Assembly (NCBI RefSeq): GCF_000718135.1
Contig: NZ_JOEM01000032.1
Location: 31,877 to 95,876, forward strand
Direction of reading: 5' to 3'
DNA length: 64,000 bases
DNA from: Streptomyces cyaneofuscatus
Lineage (GTDB): Bacteria; Actinomycetota; Actinomycetes; Streptomycetales; Streptomycetaceae
Made by a program: the position numbers and the translations under genes. Below the pieces are notes generated by a model that saw nothing but the letters and a program-made list of their open reading frames with translations, was not told the DNA's origin and made no database searches. Positions 44,846-52,045 of this stretch are shown piece after piece; the first letter of the stretch is position 1, and each line of letters starts with the position of its first letter.

Positions 44846-45989
44846 GCTGCGCGGCCCCTCCGTCGCCCCGCATCCGCTCGACGCCCGCGCGCTCGCCGCT
44901 CTCGCCGCCAATCCCGGCTGCAAGCGCCGCGCCCTGCTCGACGGCGCCGGGGTCGACAAGGGGGTGCTGGCCACCGCGCTCGGCTCGCCCGCCCCGTTCG
45001 GGCAGTCCCAGTTCGCCTTCATGCGGGGGAACGCGTTCGAGGCGAAGGTCAAGGCGGACGGCGGGGCCGAGCTGCTGCGCCTGCTGTACGAGCGGCTCGG
45101 CGGCTCCTCCCCCGCCCCCGGCCCGGACGCCGCCACGCCCGACCTGAGCGCCGCAGGGCCCGAGGGCCGGGCCGCGCGGACCGCGCTCGCGCTGCGCGAG
45201 GCGACGGCAGCGGGCGGCTGGGCGCTGCTGGACCACCCGATGCTGGCCCTGGAGGTGGCGGGCTCCCCCGCCTATCTGGAGCCGGACGCGGTGGTGGTGC
45301 ACCCCGACGGCCGCTGGACCGTGGTCGAGATCAAGTCGTTCCCGATGATCGACGCCTCCGCCGACGCCGCGAAGGTCGGGGCCGCCGCCCGCCAGGCCGC
45401 GGTGTACGTGCTGGCGCTGGAGCGGGTCGCGGCGGTGACCGAGGGGGCCGAGGTCGGCCACCAGGTGCTCCTGGTCTGCCCCAAGGACTTCTCCAACCTG
45501 CCGACCGCCTCCGTCGTCGACGTACGCAAGCAGCGCGCCGTGACCCGCCGCCAGCTGACCCGCCTCACCCGCATCGAGGACATCGCTGACGCCCTCCCGG
45601 AGGGCACGACCTTCGACCCGGCGTGCTCGCCGCAGGAGTTGGAGTCCGCCGTCTCCTCCGTCACCGCCGCCTACGCCCCCGAGTGCCTGGCCGCCTGCGA
45701 GCTGGCCTTCCACTGCCGGGCGCGGTCCCGGGCCGAGGGGGCCGTGGAGACGCTCGGGCGGAGTGTGCGCGGGGAGCTGGGCGGGCTGACCACGGTGGCC
45801 GGGGTGCTGGCCGCCGCCGCGGGCAAGGAGGGCGACCCCGCCGACCCGACCGTGGCCGCCCTGCGCCGGGCCGCCGCCCTGCGGGCCGAGGCGCTGGAGA
45901 GCGCGGCCGCCCTGCGCGCCCAGGCGCCGGAGGGTGCGGCGGCCGTGCGCGGGCAGGCTCCGGAAGAGGCGGGCGCCGCATGTCGCTGA
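44697..45989 (+). CDS. RecB/Cas4-like PD-(D/E)XK nuclease with Fe-S cysteines
   Basis: From GTG 44697 (430 residues), the layout matches Fe-S RecB-family nucleases of Cas4/AddB/Dna2 type. C75 is in GCKRRALL (the Cys-x-Arg-Arg of Cas4-like proteins), GNAFE at 111-115, D197 in EPDAVVV, E211/K213 in VEIKSF, QxxxY at 233-237, and the C-terminal cluster C330-x3-C334-x5-C340. All catalytic and cluster residues are present. It should be an ssDNA exonuclease or endonuclease. The N-terminal ~45 residues are low complexity. An upstream TTG start (44667) is possible. It is the first gene of a block with a large unknown protein and an SF1 helicase. Confidence 0.8.
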   Translation: MSESPASGPPPQIPPTRQPTAQVQAERPAQVRAQRPAPRPTTTLRQRLAELRGPSVAPHPLDARALAALAANPGCKRRALLDGAGVDKGVLATALGSPAPFGQSQFAFMRGNAFEAKVKADGGAELLRLLYERLGGSSPAPGPDAATPDLSAAGPEGRAARTALALREATAAGGWALLDHPMLALEVAGSPAYLEPDAVVVHPDGRWTVVEIKSFPMIDASADAAKVGAAARQAAVYVLALERVAAVTEGAEVGHQVLLVCPKDFSNLPTASVVDVRKQRAVTRRQLTRLTRIEDIADALPEGTTFDPACSPQELESAVSSVTAAYAPECLAACELAFHCRARSRAEGAVETLGRSVRGELGGLTTVAGVLAAAAGKEGDPADPTVAALRRAAALRAEALESAAALRAQAPEGAAAVRGQAPEEAGAACR

Positions 45990-47596
45990 TCACCACCCTC
46001 GCCCGGCTGGAGGCGGTCGACTCGGGCCGCGCCCAGCCGTTGGCCACCGTCCGCCACCGCCATCTCACCGACCGGCCCCTGGTGATCGTGCCGCTGACCA
46101 CCGCCGGGGAGGCCGGGGCCCCGCTCGGCGCCCTGGTCGGCACGGACCGCGAGGCGCCCCGGCTGCTGGCCGTCGCCCAGCCGCGCGACCGGGACCTGCG
46201 GTTCGCGTTCCTGGCCGAGCTGGCGGAGGCGGTGCTGCCGCACATCGAGGCGTACGCGGACGTGGTCGAGCCCGCCGAGCGCAACGAGACCGATCCGGCG
46301 ACCGGCAAGAAGACCAAGGTCGAGGTCGAGCTCTGCACGGACGCCCCACAGCTGATCGTGCCGAGCCGGGCGGGCATCGAGTTCGTGCGCCTCCTCGGCC
46401 GCTCCATGCGGTTCCGCCGGACCGCCGAGGACGACCCGGAGACGCCGTACCCGGCCCCCGCGCGCGTCCCGCTGCTCGGCCGCTGGCTCACGCACTACGG
46501 GGAGCGGGCCCGGGTGCCCGGCTCCTCGCTGCTGCTCGCCGCCACGGACCTGCTGAACCGGCACTGGGCGACCGGCCAGAGCAGCCTGGAGGACCAGCAC
46601 CTGGGGGCGCTGCTAGCCTGGATCGACCCGCCGGGGGGCGCGAGCGGCGCGGAGGCCGCCCTCGCCGCCGAGCTGGGCCGCGACCAGCACGGGCAGCTCC
46701 TCTGCCCGCCCGCCGGACCCGCCACCGACCCGGCCTTCGACAACCGGCTCCTCGCCCCCGCCATCGAGACGTACGACCGGGCCCGTCAGGCGCTCGCCGC
46801 GGCCGAGGACGGGCTGGCGGCGGACGGGCGGCTCGGTGAGCTGAGCACCGCCGAGCGCGAGATCCGCTCCCTCCTCGCGAAGGTGATGCTGCCGACCTGG
46901 GACAAGGTGTGGCAGGGCCTCGACCTGCTGCGCGAGCTGCCCGAAGGATCCCGGGCCGAGGACCGCTGGACCCGCGACCGCTGGTCGTTCACCGCCCACC
47001 GGGACCGGGTCAGCTCCGGCGAGCCGCCGCAACCGCGCCGCGACGACGCGGTGACGGCCGCGCAGAAGCTCGCCTCCCGGGAGACCGCGCAGGCCCAGCT
47101 GGAGGCCCAGGAGGCGCTCGACGACCCGCTGGTCCTGGCGGGGCGGCGGCTGGCGGGCGAGGCGTTCCTGGCGGACGTGACCGACGTCGAGATGGCGTAC
47201 ACCGAGTCCAAGCGGCCCTCCCCGCGCCCGCTGGTCACCCTCCGCACGGACGAGCGGCCGCACCTGGGCGAGCGGACCAAGGTGTACCGCTCGCTGGACG
47301 GCAAGCCGCAGACGGCGGAGTTCGTACGGTATGCCCAGGAGCCGGACCAGGAGGGCGAGGTGCTGCTCGTCCTGCGGATCATGGACCGGATGGGGCGGGG
47401 CAAGGAGCCCGCGCCCGGTTCGCTGCCGGAGCCGGGTGAGCGGATCGCCTGGACGCTGTTCGAGCACGACCAGCGCGGCGGGCCGAAGCTGCCCGACCCG
47501 GAGGAGACCCCGTGGACCCATGGCGGCCCGCCGGGCGCGGACGCCGCCACCCGCGCCGAACACCCCGACCCCGTGACCCCGGAGGACCTGCTGTGA
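45980..47596 (+). CDS. Large conserved protein of unknown function in nuclease-helicase block
   Basis: This 538-residue soluble protein overlaps the nuclease stop by 10 nt and ends close to the helicase start, so the three are one translation unit. Charged helices dominate (REIRSLLAKVMLPTWDKVWQGLDLL; AQAQLEAQEALDDPLVLAGRR), and the C-terminal ~130 residues look like a beta-rich module (PLVTLRTDERPHLGERTKVYRSLDG). There is no nucleotide-binding motif, signal peptide or membrane span. I do not recognise it; an adaptor or ssDNA-binding subunit linking nuclease and helicase would fit the context. Confidence 0.75.
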   Translation: MSLITTLARLEAVDSGRAQPLATVRHRHLTDRPLVIVPLTTAGEAGAPLGALVGTDREAPRLLAVAQPRDRDLRFAFLAELAEAVLPHIEAYADVVEPAERNETDPATGKKTKVEVELCTDAPQLIVPSRAGIEFVRLLGRSMRFRRTAEDDPETPYPAPARVPLLGRWLTHYGERARVPGSSLLLAATDLLNRHWATGQSSLEDQHLGALLAWIDPPGGASGAEAALAAELGRDQHGQLLCPPAGPATDPAFDNRLLAPAIETYDRARQALAAAEDGLAADGRLGELSTAEREIRSLLAKVMLPTWDKVWQGLDLLRELPEGSRAEDRWTRDRWSFTAHRDRVSSGEPPQPRRDDAVTAAQKLASRETAQAQLEAQEALDDPLVLAGRRLAGEAFLADVTDVEMAYTESKRPSPRPLVTLRTDERPHLGERTKVYRSLDGKPQTAEFVRYAQEPDQEGEVLLVLRIMDRMGRGKEPAPGSLPEPGERIAWTLFEHDQRGGPKLPDPEETPWTHGGPPGADAATRAEHPDPVTPEDLL

Positions 47597-47663
47597 CCCC
47601 GACCCCCGTCACCACGGAGTGCCTGCTGTGACCCCGACCCCCGTCACCACGGAGTGCCTGCTG
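47589..47663 (+). repeat. 35-bp tandem duplication at the helicase translation start
   Basis: Two exact 35-bp copies (47589-47623, 47624-47658) carry GGAG and end in TGCTGTGA; a third TGCTGTGA follows at 47659. Each copy encodes a GTG-initiated 12-codon frame (VTPTPVTTECLL) whose TGA overlaps the next GTG. Confidence 0.88.
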
Positions 47664-49006
47664 TGAGGACCGGCTTCGACCCCGGTGCGGAGGCGGCGCG
47701 GGCGACCGGGGCGATCCTCGACGACACCCTGCGCGGCTCCGCCCGCGGCATCGTCGTGGACTCCCCGCCCGGCGCCGGGAAGTCGACCCTGGTGGTCCGG
47801 GCCGCCCTGGAGCTGGCCGCCGCCGGGCACCCGCTGATGGTGATCGCGCAGACCAACGCCCAGGTCGACGACCTGGTGGTGCGGCTCGCGGAGAAGGACC
47901 CGGAGCTTCCGGTGGGCCGGCTGCACAGCAGCGACTCCGACCCGTACGACAAGGTGCTGGACGGGCTGGACAACGTACGCAAGTCGGCGAAGGCGGCCGA
48001 TCTGGCCGGGCTGGACATCGTGATCTCGACGGCGGCCAAGTGGGCACACGTGAAGAACGTGGAGCCGTGGGGGCACGCCATCGTCGACGAGGCGTACCAG
48101 ATGCGGTCCGACGCGCTGCTGGCCGTGGCCGGGCTGTTCGAACGGGCGCTGTTCGTCGGGGACCCGGGGCAGCTGGACCCGTTCTCGATCGTGGGCGCGG
48201 ACCAGTGGGCGGGGCTGAGCTACGACCCGTCGGCGAGCGCGGTCTCCACGCTGCTCGCGCACAACCCGGAGCTGCCGCAGCACCGGCTGCCGGTCTCCTG
48301 GCGGCTCCCGGCGTCGGCGGCGCCGCTGGTGTCGGACGCGTTCTACCCGTACACGCCGTTCCGCAGCGGTACGGACCACGGGGACCGGAAGCTCTCGTTC
48401 GGGGTGGCATCGGACGGGTCGGGCCCGGACCGGGTGCTGGACGAGGCGGCCGAGGCCGGGTGGGGGCTGCTGGAGCTGCCGGCCCGGCACACCCCGCGTA
48501 CGGACCCCGAGGCGGTACGGGCGGTGGCGCTGGTGGTCCGGCGGCTGCTGGACCGGGGCGGCGTCGCCACCAGCGAGCGGGCGGAGCAGCCCGTTCCGGT
48601 GACGGCGGACCGGGTCGCGGTCGGCACGGCCCACCGCGACCAGGCGGCGGCGGTGCGGGCGGCCCTCGCCGAGCTGGGCGTCACGGGGGTGGCGGTGGAC
48701 ACGGCGAACCGCCTCCAGGGCCGCGAGTTCGACGTCACGGTGGTCCTGCACCCGCTGTCGGGCCGCCCCGACGCCACCGCGTTCCACCTGGAGACGGGCC
48801 GCCTGTGCGTGCTGGCCTCGCGCCACCGGCACGCCTGCATCGTGGTGTGCCGGGAAGGGGTGGCGGACCTGCTGGACGAGCACCCGTCCACGGAGCCGGT
48901 CCAGCTCGGCGTCACGGTGAAGTTCCCGGACGGCTGGGAGGCGAACCACGCGGTGCTGGCCCACCTCGCCGAGCACCGGGTGCGGTGGCGGCCCCAGGTG
49001 ACGTAA
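47663..49006 (+). CDS. SF1 (Upf1/Dna2-like) helicase
   Basis: This 447-residue P-loop ATPase shows all core SF1 motifs: I DSPPGAGKSTLV, II HAIVDEAYQM, III FVGDPGQLDP, IV SWRLP, V DTANRLQGREFDVTVV, VI ASRHRHACIVV. The sequence between motifs I and II (VIAQTNAQVDDLVVRL) fits the SF1B Ia region. There is no accessory zinc or Fe-S domain. The GTG at 47663 overlaps the stop of a 12-codon micro-frame. Together with the Cas4-like nuclease two genes upstream it makes a split version of the eukaryotic Dna2 nuclease-helicase; a DNA-end processing or defence role is inferred. Confidence 0.85.
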   Translation: MRTGFDPGAEAARATGAILDDTLRGSARGIVVDSPPGAGKSTLVVRAALELAAAGHPLMVIAQTNAQVDDLVVRLAEKDPELPVGRLHSSDSDPYDKVLDGLDNVRKSAKAADLAGLDIVISTAAKWAHVKNVEPWGHAIVDEAYQMRSDALLAVAGLFERALFVGDPGQLDPFSIVGADQWAGLSYDPSASAVSTLLAHNPELPQHRLPVSWRLPASAAPLVSDAFYPYTPFRSGTDHGDRKLSFGVASDGSGPDRVLDEAAEAGWGLLELPARHTPRTDPEAVRAVALVVRRLLDRGGVATSERAEQPVPVTADRVAVGTAHRDQAAAVRAALAELGVTGVAVDTANRLQGREFDVTVVLHPLSGRPDATAFHLETGRLCVLASRHRHACIVVCREGVADLLDEHPSTEPVQLGVTVKFPDGWEANHAVLAHLAEHRVRWRPQVT

Positions 49007-49089
49007 GGGCGGAAAGGCCTGTGGCCCTCTTGCGCGGGGTTGGACAATGGAGGGTGGCCGTCCGGGGCCGCCCGAGGGAGGAACAGCAC

Positions 49090-49431
49090 ATGACACAGTC
49101 CGAGCGGAACGAGCGGCAGCGGCTGCGCCCCGCGCCACTGCTCTTCGAGCCGTCGGAGGCGGTGGCCGATCCGGAGCACTTCTTCGACCTGGAGTCGATG
49201 GACGACCCGCGTGAGCTGCTGGCCCGGGCGACCGAGCTCACGCAGGCCTTCCGCGCGGCGACGGACCGGTCGGTGGAGTTCCAGGCGATGGCGGCGGCGC
49301 AGCTCGCCGATCCGCGCCGGTTCGACCGGCTGACGGCGGCGGACGTCGCGGAACGCGCGGAGTGGACCGAGGACTACGCGAAGAAGATGATCGAGTTCGG
49401 GCGGTCCCTGCTGGACGCGTCCAACGCCTGA
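49090..49431 (+). CDS. Small acidic helical protein downstream of helicase
   Basis: The 113-residue protein has a strong GGGAGGAAC ribosome site 8-16 nt before the ATG. It is soluble and Asp/Glu/Ala-rich, with helices such as DDPRELLARATELTQAFRAATDR and AERAEWTEDYAKKMIEFGRSLL. No family was recognised. It lies 83 bp after the helicase on the same strand and may be a member of the same unit or an independent gene. Confidence 0.7.
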   Translation: MTQSERNERQRLRPAPLLFEPSEAVADPEHFFDLESMDDPRELLARATELTQAFRAATDRSVEFQAMAAAQLADPRRFDRLTAADVAERAEWTEDYAKKMIEFGRSLLDASNA

Positions 49432-49567
49432 GCCTCGCGTGGACGGGCCGGAGGTCAGGTCCCGTGGCATATTCCGGGCGGGCAAGATACTCCTTCCCCT
49501 CCCGCCCTGTCCCGGTTTTTGGCAACTCTCGAAATCGTCTCCGTCACTCCCGGTAGACCTTTTCTCC

Positions 49568-50257
49568 ATGAGCGCTTGGCTGAAAGACGAAACGACCCTG
49601 CAGGCCGGCGGAGCCGCCGCGCCCCACGCCGTCGACATCTTCGCCCTGTTGCGGGACCAGACCGGGGCGCAGGCCGCCCAGGTGACCGCCGCCGGTGCCG
49701 CCTGGCTGGCGGGGGCCTCGGCCTACCCGCGCTCCACGCTCGCGCAGTGGGAGGAGCGCCCGACCTCGCCCGGGGTGCTCCCCTGCGGCTCCCAGTTCGA
49801 CGTCGTCAACGTGCCCGCGCTGTTCGGGCGGCGGATGCTGGAGCGGCTCTGGGCCGAGGGCCCGGGCACCGGTCCCGTGGCCGTGCACCGGGGCCGGATG
49901 CTGCTCTTCGCCGCCCCCGGGACGGCCCAGCGGCTGCCCTCGCTGCTGGCCTGGGAGGAGTGGGGAGCCGGCGTCGACAAGGCGTCCCGCCCGCAGCGCG
50001 GTGAGGTGCCCCCGCTGCTCTGTCACGGCACCGGCGACGCCGTCACCGTACCGCCCCTGACCTGCCCGTCCGGTGGTTCCGGGCCGCGCTGGCTGGTGGC
50101 GCCCGACACCCGCAATCCGTGGCTGCCCGGGCCCGATGTGCTGCTCTGGGCCTGTGTCCGGGTGAGCCGGTCGGCGGTGTCCCAGGGGTCCGGGCATTCG
50201 ATTTTTCCTCGGGCGGATCAGGGTGCTAATGTCTACGACGTCAGCAGGCGCCGTTAG
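49568..50257 (+). CDS. Prim-Pol-like/unknown protein ending inside tRNA-Lys
   Basis: The 229-residue protein resembles the 'bifunctional DNA primase/polymerase N-terminal' proteins of Streptomyces in length and in segments such as WEEWGAGVD and WLVAPDTRNPWLPGPDVLLWACVRVSRS, but I see no catalytic Asp pair, so the assignment is weak. The ATG at 49568 is preceded by CTCC and no strong ribosome site. The stop TAG (50255-50257) and the last three codons lie within the first 10 nt of tRNA-Lys. Translation into a tRNA precursor is unusual. Confidence 0.6.
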   Translation: MSAWLKDETTLQAGGAAAPHAVDIFALLRDQTGAQAAQVTAAGAAWLAGASAYPRSTLAQWEERPTSPGVLPCGSQFDVVNVPALFGRRMLERLWAEGPGTGPVAVHRGRMLLFAAPGTAQRLPSLLAWEEWGAGVDKASRPQRGEVPPLLCHGTGDAVTVPPLTCPSGGSGPRWLVAPDTRNPWLPGPDVLLWACVRVSRSAVSQGSGHSIFPRADQGANVYDVSRRR

Positions 50258-50321
50258 CTCAGTTGGTTAGAGCAGCTGACTCTTAATCAGCGGGTCCGGG
50301 GTTCGAGTCCCTGACGGCGCA
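50248..50321 (+). tRNA. tRNA-Lys (CTT anticodon), copy 1
   Basis: The full cloverleaf has acceptor GCGCCGT / ACGGCGC, D-arm AGCTCAGTTGGTTAGAGC, anticodon loop GACTCTTAATC (anticodon CTT), and T-loop TTCGAGT. The discriminator base is A321 and no CCA is encoded. Identical to the copy at 62016. Confidence 0.95.
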
Positions 50322-50327
50322 CCGACG

Positions 50328-50361
50328 GAAGAAGCCCCTCGCGGAAGCGGGGGGCTTCTTC
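50328..50361 (+). terminator. Terminator after tRNA-Lys copy 1
   Basis: A 15-bp stem (outer arms GAAGAAGCCCC and GGGGCTTCTTC) with a GGAA loop lies 6 nt after the tRNA. It also lies 18 nt past the stop of the convergent M6 protease gene. Confidence 0.88.
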
Positions 50362-50379
50362 GTGTCCGCTCGAAGCCGG

Positions 50380-51621
50380 TCAGAGGCCGGCCGTGATCCG
50401 GACCGTCCAGGAGCCGGACGGCGTACGGTCGGCGACCTCCACGCGGGTGCGCTCGCCCGGCACGGTGTAGGTCTCGCCCTCCGTGAGCGGGGCGTCGGCG
50501 AGCGGCGGGTAGACGGACCGGTCCCAGCAGGAACCGGTCTCCGGGTGGGTGTCGATCACCTCGACCGGGCCGCCGCCGGAGGCCGTGCCGCTGCGGACCC
50601 GGTAGATCAGGATGCCCTCGGTGCAGGTCCCCCGGTCGTTGCCGGTGGCGCCGCGCGCCTCGATGGCCAGGACGCTGTCCTCGCCGGTCCGGACGACGGC
50701 GAGCCGGGTCCCGATCGACCCGCCGGGCACGGGGGCGGCGGCGACCGGCTCCAGGGTGAGGTCGGCCGAGCCGCGGACGCAGACGACCTGCGGCCCGCCC
50801 AGCCAGCCGAGCTTCCACTTGTGCCAGCCGAAGAGGTCGGGCGCCAGGCCGAACTGGCTGCCCATGACGTCCCAGTCCCCGACGTAGGTGTCCCAGTCGC
50901 CCTTGCCGTCGGTGGGCCGGTGGTAGAGATCGGCCAGGTCGAAGACGTGCCCGGTCTCGTGGGCGAGGACGTTGCGGTCGGGCGGGTGCTGCTCGAAGAC
51001 GGTGACGACGCGCCGGATGTCAGTGCCGTCCGCGCGCAGCGGCCGGTCGAAGTTGACGACCTTCGTGGCGTCGGAGTCCACGCCCGGGGCGTCCGGGTCG
51101 GCGACCAGATAGACGATGTCGTACGCCGAGAAGTCGATGTCCCCGTCGGCGGCCGCGATCGCGTCGCGCAGGTAGGCGGTGCGCTTCTCGGCGTCCCAGT
51201 CGCGCTCTATGCCGTACCAGGTGGAGGGGCGCGGCATCTGCGTCCAGCTCCGCTGCGGGTGCGGGCGGAGGGTGAATCTGCCGTAGCTGGCGCGCTCGAA
51301 GAAGCGGGTGGTCGAGGGGAAGTGGTCGGCGGTCAGCAGTTCGGGGGTGAGCACGGGCTTCGAGTCCGGGAACGACAGGAAGATCATCACCGCGTCGAGG
51401 CGCCGGTCGGGCTGAGGGTAGGCCCCGTTCCAGCTGTCCAGGCCCAGCGAGTGGTGGGCGGACGTCCTGGGGAGCGCGCACGGGGTCGCGTCGCGCACGG
51501 CGGCCGCGGCGGGGCCCGCCACGAGCGAGGTGGCGGCGAGCGCCAGGAGGGAGGTCAGGGCGGCCGCAAGACTGCGCAGCTTCAGCCGCTCCGCTCCCCC
51601 GGGTCCGGGCTCAGGCTGCAC
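50380..51621 (-). CDS. Secreted M6-family metalloprotease
   Basis: This 413-residue protein has a signal peptide (LRSLAAALTSLLALAATSLVAG, cleavage near AAAA). The zinc motif is HETGH in NVLAHETGHVFDLADLYH and the Met-turn is GDWDVMGSQ, characteristic of M6 (immune-inhibitor-A-like) peptidases. A C-terminal beta domain follows (SADLTLEPVAAAPVPGG to the end). The GTG at 51621 has GGAGG 6 nt upstream. It is an extracellular protein-degrading enzyme. It is divergent from the cdgA-like gene across 424 bp. Confidence 0.88.
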   Translation of the reverse strand: MQPEPGPGGAERLKLRSLAAALTSLLALAATSLVAGPAAAAVRDATPCALPRTSAHHSLGLDSWNGAYPQPDRRLDAVMIFLSFPDSKPVLTPELLTADHFPSTTRFFERASYGRFTLRPHPQRSWTQMPRPSTWYGIERDWDAEKRTAYLRDAIAAADGDIDFSAYDIVYLVADPDAPGVDSDATKVVNFDRPLRADGTDIRRVVTVFEQHPPDRNVLAHETGHVFDLADLYHRPTDGKGDWDTYVGDWDVMGSQFGLAPDLFGWHKWKLGWLGGPQVVCVRGSADLTLEPVAAAPVPGGSIGTRLAVVRTGEDSVLAIEARGATGNDRGTCTEGILIYRVRSGTASGGGPVEVIDTHPETGSCWDRSVYPPLADAPLTEGETYTVPGERTRVEVADRTPSGSWTVRITAGL

Positions 51622-52045
51622 ATCGACCTCCGGGTGGGAACGCGGTACGTCTCGTCCACCCTGTGCCGTTTCGTGGCGATGCGCCCTGTTGTGCTGCCCC
51701 ACACGGGTCACATGCGCCCCACGGGTCGCAGGGCGGACACACCGGCGGCATCCCACCCCATACCTTTACGGAACGTCACCATCGGCCGGATCGGCGGACG
51801 GATGCACCGGGCCGGCGGACGGATACAACAGAACCGCACAGAAACCATCAGGAGCGGGCAAAGCGGAACGGCGCAGACCGGCCGTTCGGTCGAGCCATGG
51901 CCGGATGCGAGCTGGAACGCCCGACGCGCCACCCTCTATGCTTCACCACGCTTTCCCGCGTGGATCGGGCCCCTTCACGGGTTCACCACCCGGTGCCCTG
52001 TCCGACCCCACCTGTTCACGACAACCTTCACAGCGGGAGCGAGCG
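51622..52045. other. Divergent intergenic region, M6 protease / cdgA
   Basis: These 424 bp lie between two divergent GTG starts. They contain a 21-bp direct repeat (51786-51827) and several TCAC half-sites (e.g. GTCACC at 51777) of the kind used by BldD, the c-di-GMP-responsive master regulator known to target cdgA in S. coelicolor. I could not find a full BldD palindrome by eye. No gene seen. Confidence 0.5.
51786..51827. repeat. Two abutting 21-bp direct repeats upstream of cdgA
   Basis: The repeats at 51786-51806 and 51807-51827 share 18 of 21 bases (common core CGGCGGACGGAT) and directly abut, placing them two helical turns apart on one DNA face. This is suitable for cooperative regulator binding; the regulator is unknown. 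Confidence 0.6.

Noticed and set aside
44697..45989. True Cas4 of a CRISPR system
   Set aside because: The Fe-S nuclease layout is Cas4-like, but no cas1/cas2 or array is present and the partner is an SF1 helicase, so CRISPR adaptation is not supported.
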